Source of the DNA: Nitzschia sp. pyKryTriq1 | Lineage: Eukaryota; Bacillariophyta; Bacillariophyceae; Bacillariales; Bacillariaceae | Direction of reading: 5' to 3' | Assembly (NCBI GenBank): GCA_956465555.1 | Contig: OY101125.1 | Coordinates: forward strand, 1,242,501-1,306,500 | DNA: 64,000 nucleotides | Notes under the pieces: model-generated | Seen by the model: the letters and a program-made list of their open reading frames with translations, nothing else | The model's database searches: none | Told to the model about the DNA's origin: nothing | In this document: one piece after another, positions 1 through 11,059 of the stretch | Position numbering within the stretch: position 1 is the first letter of the stretch | Layout of the letters: each line of letters starts with the position of its first letter | Program-made: the position numbers and the translations under genes

Positions 1-201
1 AATGGTGTTCGTCCCGATCAATTGTGTACCCAACCAGCGTCCTCTGTGAGTGGTCGATTCTTTCATCTAGAACAAAAACCTTGGATGAGAGATCCTCAAT
101 ACTTTTCCACGTGGGTGGAAGTGATGAATGAAGCGTACAGCGAATTGTGGAATACTACTACAGCTTCGACTGTTCGTCCGCCGGCAAGCGACAGGAGATG
201 A
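1..201 (+). CDS. 3' end of an unidentified protein (5' truncated by window)
   Basis: Frame 1 is open from the first base to a TGA at 199-201, giving 66 codons with no start inside the window. The peptide is rich in Trp, Tyr, Phe and acidic residues (for example FFHLEQKPWMRDPQYFSTW at about residues 20-38). This reads like a real C-terminus rather than the low-complexity Ser/Arg translations of non-coding DNA here. I do not recognise the family. It would be the last exon of a plus-strand gene that is convergent with the GST that follows. It could be a chance open frame. Confidence 0.4.
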   Translation, partial: NGVRPDQLCTQPASSVSGRFFHLEQKPWMRDPQYFSTWVEVMNEAYSELWNTTTASTVRPPASDRR

Positions 202-598
202 TAGCAACTTTACTACGTACTCCGCTCTATACGTACTATCACGAAGGAGCATATCCTTCGACGAGCGTTTAATTGCTGGGTCGGATGGAGCCTACTGTAG
301 CTGTGGGTCTCATTCATCCTCCCCCCTCGCCGAAGCGGTCACTTTTGATTCCAGCTTGCCTCGGCCGAGGAACTGCGGATTGAGAAGTCATAACACCTTG
401 TTGTAGGATTGTCTACCGTACTGGACACTCCACTGGTCGCTCGTACAACAATATCGCAATCCATTCGAGCTCGCCCTGAACAACAAAACTCTACAGTAGT
501 TGTAGAGAAACGTAGTGTCCAAGGGCATCATCTATCACGATCAGCTCTATTACCCGAGTAGTCTCAGTAGTACCAGGTGCTCTAGATCTCTCTACGCA
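202..598. other. intergenic, no gene seen
   Basis: About 400 bases between the stop of the partial plus-strand frame and the stop of the minus-strand GST. Short open frames here have no recognisable composition. This would be the 3' flanks of two convergent genes. Confidence 0.5.
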
Positions 599-1584
599 TT
601 AGTATTCATCCTTGTCGTCATCAAATTCATGAGCGGCCACTCCTCTTCTGACGGCATTCGCAACTTTGGATCGGGCACTTCCGTCTGCGTACTTGCCAAT
701 GTGTTCGAGATATCGGTCCTTGTCGGGAAGAGTCCGCTTGACACTGTCCAAATTCATCACGTGATCGTACCATTCATGGTAGGGTTCCAATTCTTTTGTT
801 TGAGGGATTTTGTAATCCACACCACGGTATTCTTCAAACACATAATATCGAAATGCCTATATTCACGAAATAATAAAATAATATCATAGTCAATCATAGT
901 CAGTCAGGCATAGTCAGTCAGGCATCGTGAGATTATTTCACACAAGAAACCTGTCGACCAGTAAGTAAAAGGAAAACTTACCCATGGAATCAGCGTCAAA
1001 TCGACATTGGACAATTGCGCGTCTGGCAAAAATGTTGGCCCCGAAGAAGTTTTCAATTGCTTGGAGAAATTCGTCAATCCCTTGACCAGCTCTTGAAAAT
1101 GGTCTTTTCGCTCGCTTTCCTCTTTGCGGACGAGTACACCGTAGTACGTCGAACAGCAATCTCGATTGACCTTATCGGCCCAATACCGACCCCGAGCATA
1201 CCAAAATGGATCTTGCGAAATCAATCGATCTTTTCCAGTCGCCCCACTCACTTGATCGATATATTCTATTGTCACAATCGACTCAAAGACACTTTTCGAT
1301 TCATCCGGTTCCCCTGTCGTTGCATCGATTGGCACCAAGGTGGGAACCAAAGCTCCGGGACTTGTCCTCTTGAGTTCATCTGCCTTCCAATGATACCACC
1401 ACTCGTGTCCCGCACCCGTCACATTTTTTTCGTCGTCACGCTGCTCCCATCCCAAGGCTTCGACCCATTCGTAGTCGACGCGGCCCTGGTGGTGTTCCAA
1501 CGCCAAGGTAGCACGATGTGCAAACGGGCAAAACCACGCCGACAAGTACCGAAATTTAGGTCTTACTACTGCTGCTGCTGTCAT
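599..1584 (-). CDS. CPF-type (omega/lambda-like) glutathione S-transferase, two exons
   Basis: Exon 1 is 982-1584 and exon 2 is 599-856. The 125-nt intron 857-981 has a GTAAGT donor and TATAG acceptor and lies in phase 0. The join gives IPW-AFRYYVFEEYRG and a 286-aa protein. The N-terminal thioredoxin fold carries FCPFAHRA (about residues 18-25); omega-type GSTs have the active-site Cys at this CPF position. An all-helical domain follows, with VFESIVTIEYID as the glutathione-binding ES motif region. Such enzymes usually act as thiol transferases or dehydroascorbate reductases rather than conjugating GSTs. It is cytosolic as read, with no leader visible. The start is the only ATG before the CPF motif in this frame. 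The exact GST class is uncertain. Confidence 0.85.
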
Positions 1585-2059
1585 GATGCTTTGTTGTGAC
1601 TGTTCGTATTATTCCAAGAGAGGAAGTAGAATCTGACGGAAACAAATGAGTTGAGATCGATCCTGGCAACGAAAAACCAAAACAATAAGCTACTAACAGC
1701 AAAAGAGGTGCGTTTTGTGTTGTTTTGTGGAAGAAAGCGAAGATGACGAATGACGTCACTCCATCGGACTCCAAATTTTGTCCGACGTCCGAAGAGGAAA
1801 AGAACAACGACGAACGCTAACGAACATCGATGGAAAGTTCTCCAAGATTCTTTATTCTTTTGACCCACAGGAGTGCTTGACAATGGCGGGCGCCTCTACT
1901 AGTAGCGAGAACCGAGAAGTCGCCGATCGCCGATGATTGCGACGATGATGATTGTTGACAATGATCGATGGTGCCAACATACTTTATCGTGAATACATTA
2001 CTCGTAGTAGTGAATTTCAAACAAAGACCGATAGGAGTCTACTCTAGAGAGAGGGGAAT
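1585..2059. promoter_or_regulatory. divergent promoter region between GST and M16 protease
   Basis: 475 bases separate the two divergent start codons, so both 5' UTRs and promoters must lie here. The open frames on the minus strand are Ser/Phe-rich and match nothing I recognise. I can point to no specific operator. Confidence 0.4.
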
Positions 2060-5000
2060 ATGATGTCGGAAGAAACAACGACGACGCCGGCGGTGCAGCT
2101 GTTGCCCACGCCCATCAAGGGTCGGGCCGATTGGAGGTCCTATCGAGCATTTCGGTTGCAAAATGGAGTCACGTGTCTGGTGGTGCACGACAAGGAATCG
2201 AAGACGACGGGAATGTCGTGTTTAGTCAATGTCGGAGCCTCCGCGGATCCGCGAGGGTTGAGTGGATTGGCGCACTTTTGTGAACACATGTGGTAAGCAA
2301 AGCAAGGACGTGAAGGACTACAAGTACAAGTACAAGTACATCATGAATCCAATTCACACGCCTTTTCTTTTTCGTTTTACTGCAGCTTTTTGGGCTCGGA
2401 AAAGTATCCCGGCGAAAACGAATACAAGCGCTTCTTGAGCAGCCACGGAGGTCATAGCAATGCAAGTACCAGTATGCAGGTTACCAACTACAAAAATGAA
2501 GTCTTGGCCGATTATGCCGAGCAGACTTTGGATATCTTTAGCAATTTCTTCATTGCACCTCTCTTTACCTTGAGCGGTACGGCGCGCGAAGTGAATGCCA
2601 TTGATAGTGAAAATTCCAAAAACTTGACAGCAGATGCGAGGCGGAGACTCCAAATTCTCAAAGATTTGTGCGATCCGGATCATTGGTATTCCAAATTTTC
2701 CACCGGGGACTCCAAAACGTTGGATACGAGCGACCCGGAACGATTAGAGTGGGTCCGGGAGGCCCTCTTGGCCTTTCATCGAAAGCATTACCGACCGGAC
2801 AATATGACTGTCGTGATTGCCGGGCCCCAATCCTTGGACACGTTGCAAGAATGGATTGTCGCGCGCTACTCCAAAATCCCCATTCCCAAAGAAAAGGCGC
2901 CGGAAGACAAGACGGAAATCGAACGCCTCATTGATGAAGCAGCGGCCGAAGCTCCACCCAACTCTCTGGATCAGCCACCGCCGCCGTTTCGGTCGGCCTT
3001 CCTACCGGCGCAACAAGGTGGAACGTGGCCAATACTATTGACTACCAAACCTTTGAAAAGTATGCGGAAACTAGTCTTAATGTGGCCCATCCCCAGTAGC
3101 GACAATCGTGTCCCTGACCAATCGGCGTCCAGCATCTTATCTCATTTATTGGGACATGAAGGTGCTGGAAGTGCTTTTGCCGTCTTGCAGAATCATGGTA
3201 TGCTCAGTAGTTTGTCAGCAGGACCAAGGACAGGGGCCCCCGATTTTACCTTGTTTCAAGTGGACCTTGGATTGACCGAAAAAGGAGAAAAGCATTGGAA
3301 ACAAGTCGTGGATTTGGTATTTGCGTACTGTCGTCTACTACAAGAAAAGGTCGAACTTGCAAAGGGTGATGACAGCAACAAGTCCCCGATGAGACGGATT
3401 TGGGGAGAAATGAGTCGTTTGGACCAAATGTTCTTTCATCAAACGTCGCCAGGAGGGGTTTATGCGTATGCTCCGAATTTGGCCGATCGGGTTCTAACGT
3501 ACGGAACGGAGAAAGCACTAAGCGCGGGGAGCATGTTGAATGAGAGCGAGGACACTTTTCCGCTGGAAAAGACTGCCGAGACTGTCAAACTCCTTTGTCC
3601 GACCAATTGCATCGTGGAACGATGCAGTGAAGAAGCATGGGAAGAAGCCATGCTGGCGGAAAAGGACAGGCCGTCGAAAGATGGTTTTGGATTGAAGAAA
3701 GAAAAGTGGTACGGAGTCGAATATCACCTTTCCAGGATTGATCAAGAGGCGGTGACATCGTGGGAAGGGAACAAGCAAATGGACACCGAAATGAAGGCCT
3801 CCGAGTTGAGTCTCCCTCGCCCGAATCAATACATCCCTAGAACGCTTGAACTTTGCTCAGAGCTTCCAGAGGAAGCAAAGCAAGGTCCCCGACTAGAGAA
3901 GCCTATTGATCCTCCGCAATTGCTCATTGAAGATTCCATGGGTCGGCTCTTTCATCGATTGGACGATCGCTATGCTCTCCCTCAGTCAAGCCTGACATTA
4001 TTGATTCGAAATGCTGCTGTACAGAATATCAAGACCGGTGATCACTGGGAATACAATGATGAGGCGGCCCTCTATTCTTCTATGTTGTCAGGGGTGTTTA
4101 GTGAAGCCACGGCCCAGGAGACCTACGATGCCGATCTTGCAGGGTTGAGATGGTCCCTATCTCTAGGATCGTCTGGAATCAAGTTGAGCTTTTTTGGATT
4201 TTCAGACCGTTTGCCGGAACTTGGCTTGACAATTTTGGGTACGTCGTTTGTCGTGATATTCTTTGGAAGTACAAGTACAGAAGTACGCATGGGCCAACAC
4301 TCTATTCTTTTTGTTCTCGAACTGCAGGTGAATTTTTGTCAGGCGATTTTGTTCAAGCGAGCTACTTTGAATCGACCAAGGATCGCGTCATACGTGGTCT
4401 TCGCACCTATTTTGAATCTCGCCGTGCCGACTCTCATGCAATGTACTATCGCGATGCGCTTTTGGCATCTCAGGATGGTGGTATCGAAGAATCCCTGAAT
4501 ATTGCCATGAAAGCACAGCTCGAAGATGTCCAGAAGCACTTTGAAACAATTTTGAGTAACAAAGAGATCAGTCTGGAGTGCCTCTTTAGTGGCAATGTCT
4601 CCGAACACGATGCTGCGACTTTCTACAATGCGGTATCGTCCACTATTCAAAAAGCTCAGGAGATCAATTCCCACCACATTCCATCGTCAGCCAAAGCGCT
4701 CATCCCAGGTAAATTCAAAAAGCAAAAACATGCCTTCGTCGATCGAATCATAACACACTGACTCATACTTTCTTTGCTGCAGCTGGAATCGTGGAACGAC
4801 GGGTCAATCCAGGCGAGGATGTTGAGTTACACTTTGCTAGTCAAAACCCAGAGGAAGAAAATGGATCTGTCATTTGCTCGTATCAGTCTTCCATCCCGGC
4901 CTACAAAGGCGACCACATCTCCCACCCTCAAGGACTACAAAGCACCGCGGCTATTCGTTTGATCAGTCACATGCTCCGAGAACCCCTCTTTGACGATTTG

Positions 5001-5876
5001 AGAACAAAACAACAGCTGGGATATATCGTGAGCGCCTACTACGAGTTGGGTTATTCTTCTCGTCCCAACGAGGAGCTCGCTTCTATGGGACCTTTGACAA
5101 CACCGGTCGATTTCATCACAGTTGCAATTTTGAGCCGCAAGCTGCCTCCTCCTGACATTGTTAAGCGCATTGACGAGTTCATGATTACCTTTCGAGAATC
5201 CTTGGTCAATATGCCAGAATCAGAAATCCGCGACCACGCGGATGCACTCAGTACCAAACTACTCAAACCTATTCCCAAACTCGAAACCGAAGCCTCGACT
5301 CACTTTGGAAAGATTTCACGCTATGGTCCAGAGCTCTTTCACAGCTTGAACAATCGTAAAGATATGACCAACCCGAGATTATTTAACCCGACGAAGCAGC
5401 TTCCTTGGGACAGTGTCCAGTCGTTGGCGGCAACTCTTCGATCCTTGACCCGGGACGAATTGCTGGAGACGTGGGACCGCATGACGCATCCATCCACGCG
5501 TTCGAGAATCGTTTCCTGTGTCTACGGCAGCACCTTTCCGCTGGACGAAAAAGCCGCAGAAAATACTGGCAGCATCCTTCCCCGTCCTATATCCTCTACT
5601 AGTACAGGTTGGACAGCGGCGTCTCGAAAGCACATCAAGGTAGTCAACAGTTTCTCGGATATTCTTCAACTGCGAAAGAAGCTCCTGGTGTTTGATGACC
5701 AACCAAGCAGTCCTGCTGCTACTGCGAAACGACCCTTTTCGAGTTGGATCAGCAGTCGAGCACCACCACAACCTCTATGGGCCAAGGTCGGAGTTGGGTG
5801 CGCCATCATTGGAGCAGGAGCGGTCGGACTCGCGTTTGCCTTTCGCAGCCAACGGCGTTCGTTGGCTAAGCGGTAG
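2060..5876 (+). CDS. insulysin-type M16 metalloprotease with C-terminal membrane anchor, four exons
   Basis: Exons are 2060-2292, 2386-4238, 4328-4708 and 4783-5876; introns start GTAAGC, GTACGT and GTAAAT and all end CTGCAG. The spliced product is 1186 aa. The zinc site is HFCEH at residues 72-76, an inverted HxxEH motif. A downstream REVNAIDSENSKN block supplies the third zinc ligand, as in insulin-degrading enzyme. The C-terminal half keeps the insulysin repeat with DLRTKQQLGYIV. M16A enzymes enclose and degrade peptides up to a few kDa. Unusually, the protein ends in a hydrophobic stretch (VGVGCAIIGAGAVGLAFAF) followed by a short basic tail. This looks like a tail anchor placing the protease on a membrane, facing the cytosol if so. 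Typical IDE is about 1000 aa and soluble. Confidence 0.93.
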
Positions 5877-5994
5877 AACTAGTGTAAGCTACGAAGTCAA
5901 CAAATAAAGGAAATAAGGACTCTTCGACTCTAGTAGAGAAGAACTCATTCTTATAGTATACTGTGGTAGTCAATAGCAGTATGTTAGCAGCTTC

Positions 5995-7167
5995 TCAAGC
6001 AAGCGCTTGTAGTGTCGATTTGGGTGACCGCGGCGGGAGCCTATTAATATCATTCGGCAGGGCCCTCGACAAGACGGCAGAGGACGGTGGAGACGAGGGT
6101 GGCTGCTGCTGGATATGATGATGTTGATGTTGATGATTGTCCGCTGATGATGATCCCGACCTATCATTATTGCACGTTTGATGCTGATGATGAAGGTTCA
6201 TGGGCGGACTCGAAGAAAGACAGTTGGCACTTCCAAAACTTTGGCTACGCCGACGTTCGAAGAACTTGGTACAGAGTCCACGTCCCTCCTTTTCCACCAA
6301 CTCACAGCAGCTCGGCGATTTGTAAGCTTTGCCCTTGTCAAACATGAGAAGCTGACCTTTTTGAAACTCTTTCCATCCATCTTCATTCGTCAATGGTTTC
6401 GTAGTAATGACTGCCACTCGATCATTCGCAGTGGTGTATTGCGAAAAGTCGATGGAATAGTCCACATCAATCAACTTGGCTTCCGAAAAGGGCGGCTCCC
6501 GTATTATGTAGTAGAGCCCATTCCAGACTTTACTTCCGGGACGTCGACCGGGCCAACTGTAGGCAAATAATGTATACTTTCCGCACCCCAACAGGAAATT
6601 GAAAATGGTGGATTCTTCGTCTCCCTGAATGATTTCTTGACACAGACGCGACAAGAAGGAATGCAGCACTGGAAGGGTCGGCAGCTCGGTGAATTCGGCC
6701 TTCAGGGCGTTTAAAATACTGCAAAAGACAGCTTCGGAATCGGTATCCCCAATCGGATTAAAGTGAAGATCCTCTGCTGTGGTCTTTCCCAGTAATGGTT
6801 GGTCTTCCAAACGCGTCGAATCGTCAAACTTGGGAACCTGTCCGTTGTGCGCAAACGTCCATTGAATGCCCCAACATTCTCTCGAAAACGGATGCACATT
6901 CTCCAAACAAACTCCTCCCGTAGTGGCGTATCGAAGATGCGCAATCATATTGTGGGTACGGATGGGATAGTTTTGCACTAGTTGCGCAATGGGAGATTGG
7001 TAGGCGGGCAGTGTATCATGAAAACTCCGAACGCCGCGGCCTTCGTAAATCGCCAACCCGAAACCGTGCGCGTGAATGTCCGTGGCACCCCCTCGTCGAC
7101 AAAACCCACGAAAACTAAACCCAAAGTCGGTCTCCTCGGCACAGTTCATGCCAAGCAACTGACACAT
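5995..7167 (-). CDS. YafJ-like class II glutamine amidotransferase
   Basis: A 390-aa single exon. Met1-Cys2 opens the protein, as required for Ntn-type class II amidotransferases, where removal of Met exposes the catalytic Cys. The sequence follows the bacterial YafJ pattern: MCQLLGMN, FSFRGFCRRGG, HGFGLAIYEG, IAHLRYATTGG, ENVHPFSRE, FAHNGQ and GDTDSEAVF. Family members hydrolyse the gamma-amide of glutamine or act on gamma-glutamyl peptides; the acceptor substrate is not evident here. The conserved domain ends near residue 275. The last ~110 residues are a His/Gln/Ser/Pro-rich low-complexity tail absent from bacterial YafJ. The gene converges with the M16 protease, with only 118 bases between stops. 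The Cys2 rule makes this start secure. Confidence 0.9.
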   Translation of the reverse strand: MCQLLGMNCAEETDFGFSFRGFCRRGGATDIHAHGFGLAIYEGRGVRSFHDTLPAYQSPIAQLVQNYPIRTHNMIAHLRYATTGGVCLENVHPFSRECWGIQWTFAHNGQVPKFDDSTRLEDQPLLGKTTAEDLHFNPIGDTDSEAVFCSILNALKAEFTELPTLPVLHSFLSRLCQEIIQGDEESTIFNFLLGCGKYTLFAYSWPGRRPGSKVWNGLYYIIREPPFSEAKLIDVDYSIDFSQYTTANDRVAVITTKPLTNEDGWKEFQKGQLLMFDKGKAYKSPSCCELVEKEGRGLCTKFFERRRSQSFGSANCLSSSPPMNLHHQHQTCNNDRSGSSSADNHQHQHHHIQQQPPSSPPSSAVLSRALPNDINRLPPRSPKSTLQALA

Positions 7168-8068
7168 CTCTCTTTTATCACTAATATCACTATCTTGGTT
7201 TGGCTAGTAGAAAGAGATCTCAACAAACAATAATATAATGACAACAATGGCAATACATATGGGATTGGAATAATGTGGAAATAAGGAAAGCGGGGAAGAG
7301 CGCGGAGCAGCAAAAAGAATCGGAGTCTGTTTTCGTGAGTTTCTCGCTTCGCAAGTACAAGTATCGGCACTCGGCGCTCGGCGCTCGGCGCACCGCACCA
7401 AGCTAGCAAAGAAGAAAGACGTCAGCCGCCTTCTATTCTTCGCGTGCGCAAAAAGCTGGAGGGCTATTGATGTGCAAGCTGACATCGCCAGTTGGCGCAC
7501 CCTTTCAAACGGTCCTCTCCTTAATTTTTCTACTTATTGACAAGAAACACACATTATTTTATTTAAGGGATGGCTCGGCTGACGCACGAAAGCACACGTT
7601 CGTTAGTAGGGACGTGTGTGTGAGCCCGCGGTCGTTCGAACAAGGTTCGAATGACTCGAATTGACGACTGACTAAGTCCCGCCTGTCTGAATACCGGTAC
7701 CGGGTACCGGTACCGGTAGTCTGCTCCTGTACTACAATACTACTCACTCACCCCGGTAGTCTACTCCTGTACTACAATACTACTCACTCACACCGGTAGT
7801 CTAGATGTACTCTACCGTAGCAGTACAGTACCGGTAGCTCTACTCTGCTAGAGGACGGACTTCGTTCTGAGTGTGAAAAAATGAGAATGATGGTGATACA
7901 GTACCGGTATGTAGTAGAGATAGAGCCGCGCTACGGTACTGTACCAGTATCTGATATCTGATAGCGTATTCTACTAACATTGATTTCTCAGAGTACAGTA
8001 GTGCTATTATTGATGTAGACGAGACTATGAGTTTGTACTAAAAAAATGAAGAATATTCATCACCTAGA
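7168..8068. other. 900-base intergenic region rich in ACCGGTA words
   Basis: It contains the amidotransferase promoter at its left end and the 3' flank of the oxygenase gene at its right end. GGTACCGGTA-type words cluster at 7692-7716 and recur near 7793, 7828 and 7902. A 40-bp tandem repeat lies at 7713-7792. No coding frame is convincing. Confidence 0.6.
7713..7802. repeat. 40-bp tandem repeat, two copies plus a stub
   Basis: The unit starts CCGGTAGTCT and ends ACTCACTCAC. It occurs at 7713 and 7753 with a single-base difference early in the unit, and a third start appears at 7793 before the match is lost. The phase word CCGGTAGTCT is one of the dispersed ACCGGTA words of this window. Confidence 0.85.
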
Positions 8069-8941
8069 CTACATACTCGTACATGCTGGATCACCAAAGA
8101 CCAGATCGGTTCGAAGTACAAACTTCGTTCCACCCAGGACAGGATCGGCTTCATGCTCCAAACAAAAGTCACCATGTAAATGAAGTAGCATGGCACCTAC
8201 TTTTGGTTCAAAGGCAGCCACAGATGGATGGTTATTTTTGCGTTTTCGAGCAGACGGTGTGTCGCTGTAAAACCGTGTGGCTCCTCCTTGACACTCGGAA
8301 AGGTAAATGAGTATGGTCCATTCCGTCTTGCCACTCAAGGAGGATGATTCGACAAGATTACTTCCATCAACGTGTTTCCCAAACGAATGACCCTTTTCGT
8401 ATTTGTACACTCGTAGATTTGGATTGCAACCAATGGGTTCGTAGTCCTTCACGGTCGTGTTGTTGTAGAGAGTATCCATTTCTCGTTGAATCATGGGCAG
8501 AACCATATTCGAATATAGCTGCTGCTGTGGATGCTGTTGTTTCATACGCTCAAAGATTCGTCTTGCCAATACGGTCGCGTCGGCTTGCTGCATTCGAAAA
8601 CATTCCCGGTGCGCAATAAATTTCGTAGCGGGGTGGGCGGTATATTCCAATCCACCCGACGATTCGCAAAAGGAGACCCACTCCTGACACTCCTGGCGAG
8701 AAAAGAATTCGGGAATGACGAGCACGCGACCCGGTACCAGTTCTTGAACCACCATTGGTTGCTTCTGTTTGTTGTGATTGTGATTATTGCTGTCATTGGA
8801 AAGGAGATGTAGCGGGAATCTCTCAAACGGACGACGGTTTCGATGTTGCTGGTGGTGATGGGAAGCAGTGTCGGAAGACGACGTCGCCGTCGCTTTGTCT
8901 CCGTCCTGGGCTTGTTTGCCGTTCTTTTCTTTCTTTGCCAT
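8069..8941 (-). CDS. prolyl-4-hydroxylase-like 2-oxoglutarate/Fe(II) dioxygenase
   Basis: The frame is open from 8989, but the Met at 8941 (MAKKEKNGK) sits in ACCATGG, a much better start context than the Met 16 codons upstream. From there the protein is 290 aa. After a Lys/Ser/His-rich N-terminus (about 60 aa) comes VPGRVLVIPEFFSRQECQEW, the usual entry to P4Hc-type domains. The iron ligands are the His and Asp of GKHVDGS and the distal His of CLEHEADPV, followed by a Lys/Arg patch (GGTKFVLRTDLVF) for 2-oxoglutarate. The family hydroxylates prolines or other residues. Substrate and location are unknown; no signal peptide is seen. Confidence 0.85.
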   Translation of the reverse strand: MAKKEKNGKQAQDGDKATATSSSDTASHHHQQHRNRRPFERFPLHLLSNDSNNHNHNKQKQPMVVQELVPGRVLVIPEFFSRQECQEWVSFCESSGGLEYTAHPATKFIAHRECFRMQQADATVLARRIFERMKQQHPQQQLYSNMVLPMIQREMDTLYNNTTVKDYEPIGCNPNLRVYKYEKGHSFGKHVDGSNLVESSSLSGKTEWTILIYLSECQGGATRFYSDTPSARKRKNNHPSVAAFEPKVGAMLLHLHGDFCLEHEADPVLGGTKFVLRTDLVFGDPACTSM

Positions 8942-9604
8942 GGTTGTCAACCAGATACTTCGAACGCACACAAGGGATAGTGGCCTCAATGCTGCCAGGA
9001 GTTGCTTGTTCGAGGCTCGATGATATTATGTATTATGTCAGCCCAAAGCCCAATCTCTTCGGTTACTGATTGTTCGTTGCGTCGTTATGCGCTCATCATC
9101 GTTAATTGTGTTGTGTGTTGTGTAGTTGCTTTTTCCACGCTTATTACGTAGCTACAGTAGCTTTTCTCTCTCGACCGGTGGATCACACCTCGTACAACGT
9201 ACCAGTACACACTGCACCGGGTACAGTACCACCTGGTACAGGCTTGCTTTGCTACTTGCTATGTACTTACAGGTACATGTATTTTCGATTCACTCGATCA
9301 TTAGACGGAAGACAAAAGACTGGCATTTTTTTGCGGGATCAAAATCGACGAACATCTATCGACGAGAAAGAAAAGATCCATTTTTTGGGCTTCGCCGTCC
9401 CGCCCAGCGCATAATAGTTCGTCTGTACATACCGCGAAGCTCTCGCGTCGTCGTTGGCGTGGCGACGAAAAGGAGTGCCAAGTACAAGTATGAGTGTATC
9501 TGATAATACTGTAGACAGCACAAACGACAAACCCACCACTACTACTTTTCCACCATCAACCCTACATCAATTACGTACTCAACAGAAATATCATATATAT
9601 CACC
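8942..9604. promoter_or_regulatory. divergent promoter region, oxygenase / SAM protein 1
   Basis: It separates two divergent genes. GGTACC-like words occur at about 9174-9245. A tract at about 9375-9405 (GGGCTTCGCCGTC preceded by a T-run) is shared with the region upstream of the second SAM gene (about 12300-12335), so part of the 5' flank was copied together with the gene or kept by selection. Confidence 0.5.
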
Positions 9605-10357
9605 ATGTCACCAAAGGCCCCATCTGAATTTAGCGTGGACGAAGTCTGCATGTGGGTGACCGCTATTGGTCTTGGAGCCAGTATCGATGAGTTCAAAGAG
9701 AATGCCATTGACGGTGGAATGCTGGTAACTCTTCAAGACGCAGACCTCCAGGGCGATCTGGGTTTGACCCATTTACAGATCCGCAAGTTTCACCAGTCTC
9801 TTGAGTTTTCAACCAGTTTGGCTGCCACTGGAGGTGCTCCTGCTGCTCCTGCGGGTGGCGGTCACGACGAAAGTGGCCGCGTCGCCGCCTTGGAGCAAGA
9901 AAATTCCAGACTGAGAACCAAGTGTGCAGACTTGCAAGCGATCATTGACAGTTTGCAACAAGGTCAACCGCAGCAATATAGAGCACCGGCTCCTGCTCCT
10001 CAGTATCAGCAACCACCACCGCAGCAATATCAGCAACCACCACCGCAGCAATATCAGCAACCACCACCGCAGCAATATCAGCAACCACCACCGCAGCAAT
10101 ATCAGCAACCACCACCGCAGCAATATCAGCAACAAGGATACCACGAAGAATATCCACAAGAATATCGCCAGGGACATCCTGTTGTTGCAGGTGCTGCTGG
10201 AGGTGCCGCTCGTGGCGCGTTGCTCGGTGCTATTGGCGGAGCCATCGTGGGCGATCCTGGAATGGGTGCCAAGATGGGAGCTGCCATGGGAGCAGCAGGT
10301 GGTGGTATGGGTGGACTTGCCGCACGGCGTCGGGCCCGTCGCATGGATGGCTGGTAA
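9605..10357 (+). CDS. SAM-domain / coiled-coil / glycine-zipper protein, paralogue 1
   Basis: 250 aa, single exon, ATG in ATCACCATGTC. A sterile alpha motif fits residues 9-70 (FSVDEVCMWVTAIGLG to KFHQSLEF). An Ala/Gly linker follows, then a short coiled coil at 91-118 (VAALEQENSRLR) and a QQPPPQQY octapeptide repeated five times at about 135-174. The C-terminus is a glycine/alanine-rich segment (190-238, GAKMGAAMGAAGGGMGG) resembling glycine-zipper membrane or oligomerisation segments, with an RRRARR basic end. SAM domains drive self-association and glycine zippers often insert in membranes, so a membrane-linked scaffold is plausible but inferred. The paralogue at 12439-13053 is very similar at both ends and lacks the octapeptide array. 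Confidence 0.85.
   Translation: MSPKAPSEFSVDEVCMWVTAIGLGASIDEFKENAIDGGMLVTLQDADLQGDLGLTHLQIRKFHQSLEFSTSLAATGGAPAAPAGGGHDESGRVAALEQENSRLRTKCADLQAIIDSLQQGQPQQYRAPAPAPQYQQPPPQQYQQPPPQQYQQPPPQQYQQPPPQQYQQPPPQQYQQQGYHEEYPQEYRQGHPVVAGAAGGAARGALLGAIGGAIVGDPGMGAKMGAAMGAAGGGMGGLAARRRARRMDGW
10007..10126 (+). repeat. 24-bp coding tandem repeat (QQPPPQQY x5)
   Basis: Five head-to-tail 24-bp units, essentially identical at the DNA level, encode QQPPPQQY. The paralogue has an unrelated PAPAPAPA linker at this place, so the array expanded after the genes separated or was lost from the other copy. Confidence 0.95.
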
Positions 10358-11059
10358 TAGAAGATATCATCCCCATCTGCATCACCGTCTCTTATTTTTA
10401 CTCCCGAATTGAGTGCGCCCGCCTCGATCATGTATTACCAAACTTTCTTTTCTCTAGACTTTCTTATCCCATGTTTAAAAACAAAATACAAGTCTTACTC
10501 GTACTTCATGCACTGGTTGACAGGGTGGCTATTCGCTGCTGGAATACTATTGTAGGTGTAGTGGTCGAACCCCCTGGCGTTGTCAGGAAAACCCATATGC
10601 AACGCGTGCTGCACTCAGGTTGTTCAAGAGGTCGCCGCTTTTGTTCCGTACAGTAACTTCCCTATCATCGGCCACGTTGAATGGAGCATCCGGCGTGTTC
10701 TTTGTCCACCGAGGGACACCGACTAACAGGACATTATTTCTCATATTATCTGACTTTTACGAGGTGTTGAACACGTGGACCCTGCTCGGCAGCACGTTTC
10801 CAGACCCTTGAACGTTGTTGCCTTTTTGAAATGATTCTTGCATGACAAACTTCACCTTCGTGTATTAATCTTGCCACCGACGACTTCGCAGGATGGGGGT
10901 CGGCAGCAAGTTTTGGGTTTGCAAGCTTCAAATCTTGCCGCCGACGACTTCCAAAGAGTGCCGTCCACGAACCACAGCAACACTGCTCCCGAACTGCCCA
11001 CGGATCCAAAACTCTCATAATTTCACAATCTCCAGACACCAAACAAGAAGTACGTTGTC
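10358..11059. other. intergenic, SAM protein 1 to GST 2
   Basis: 700 bases with no credible coding frame. A short duplicated word (CTTGCCGCCGACGACTTC, with one variant) occurs near 10869 and 10933. It holds the 3' UTR of SAM protein 1 and the GST promoter. Confidence 0.5.
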
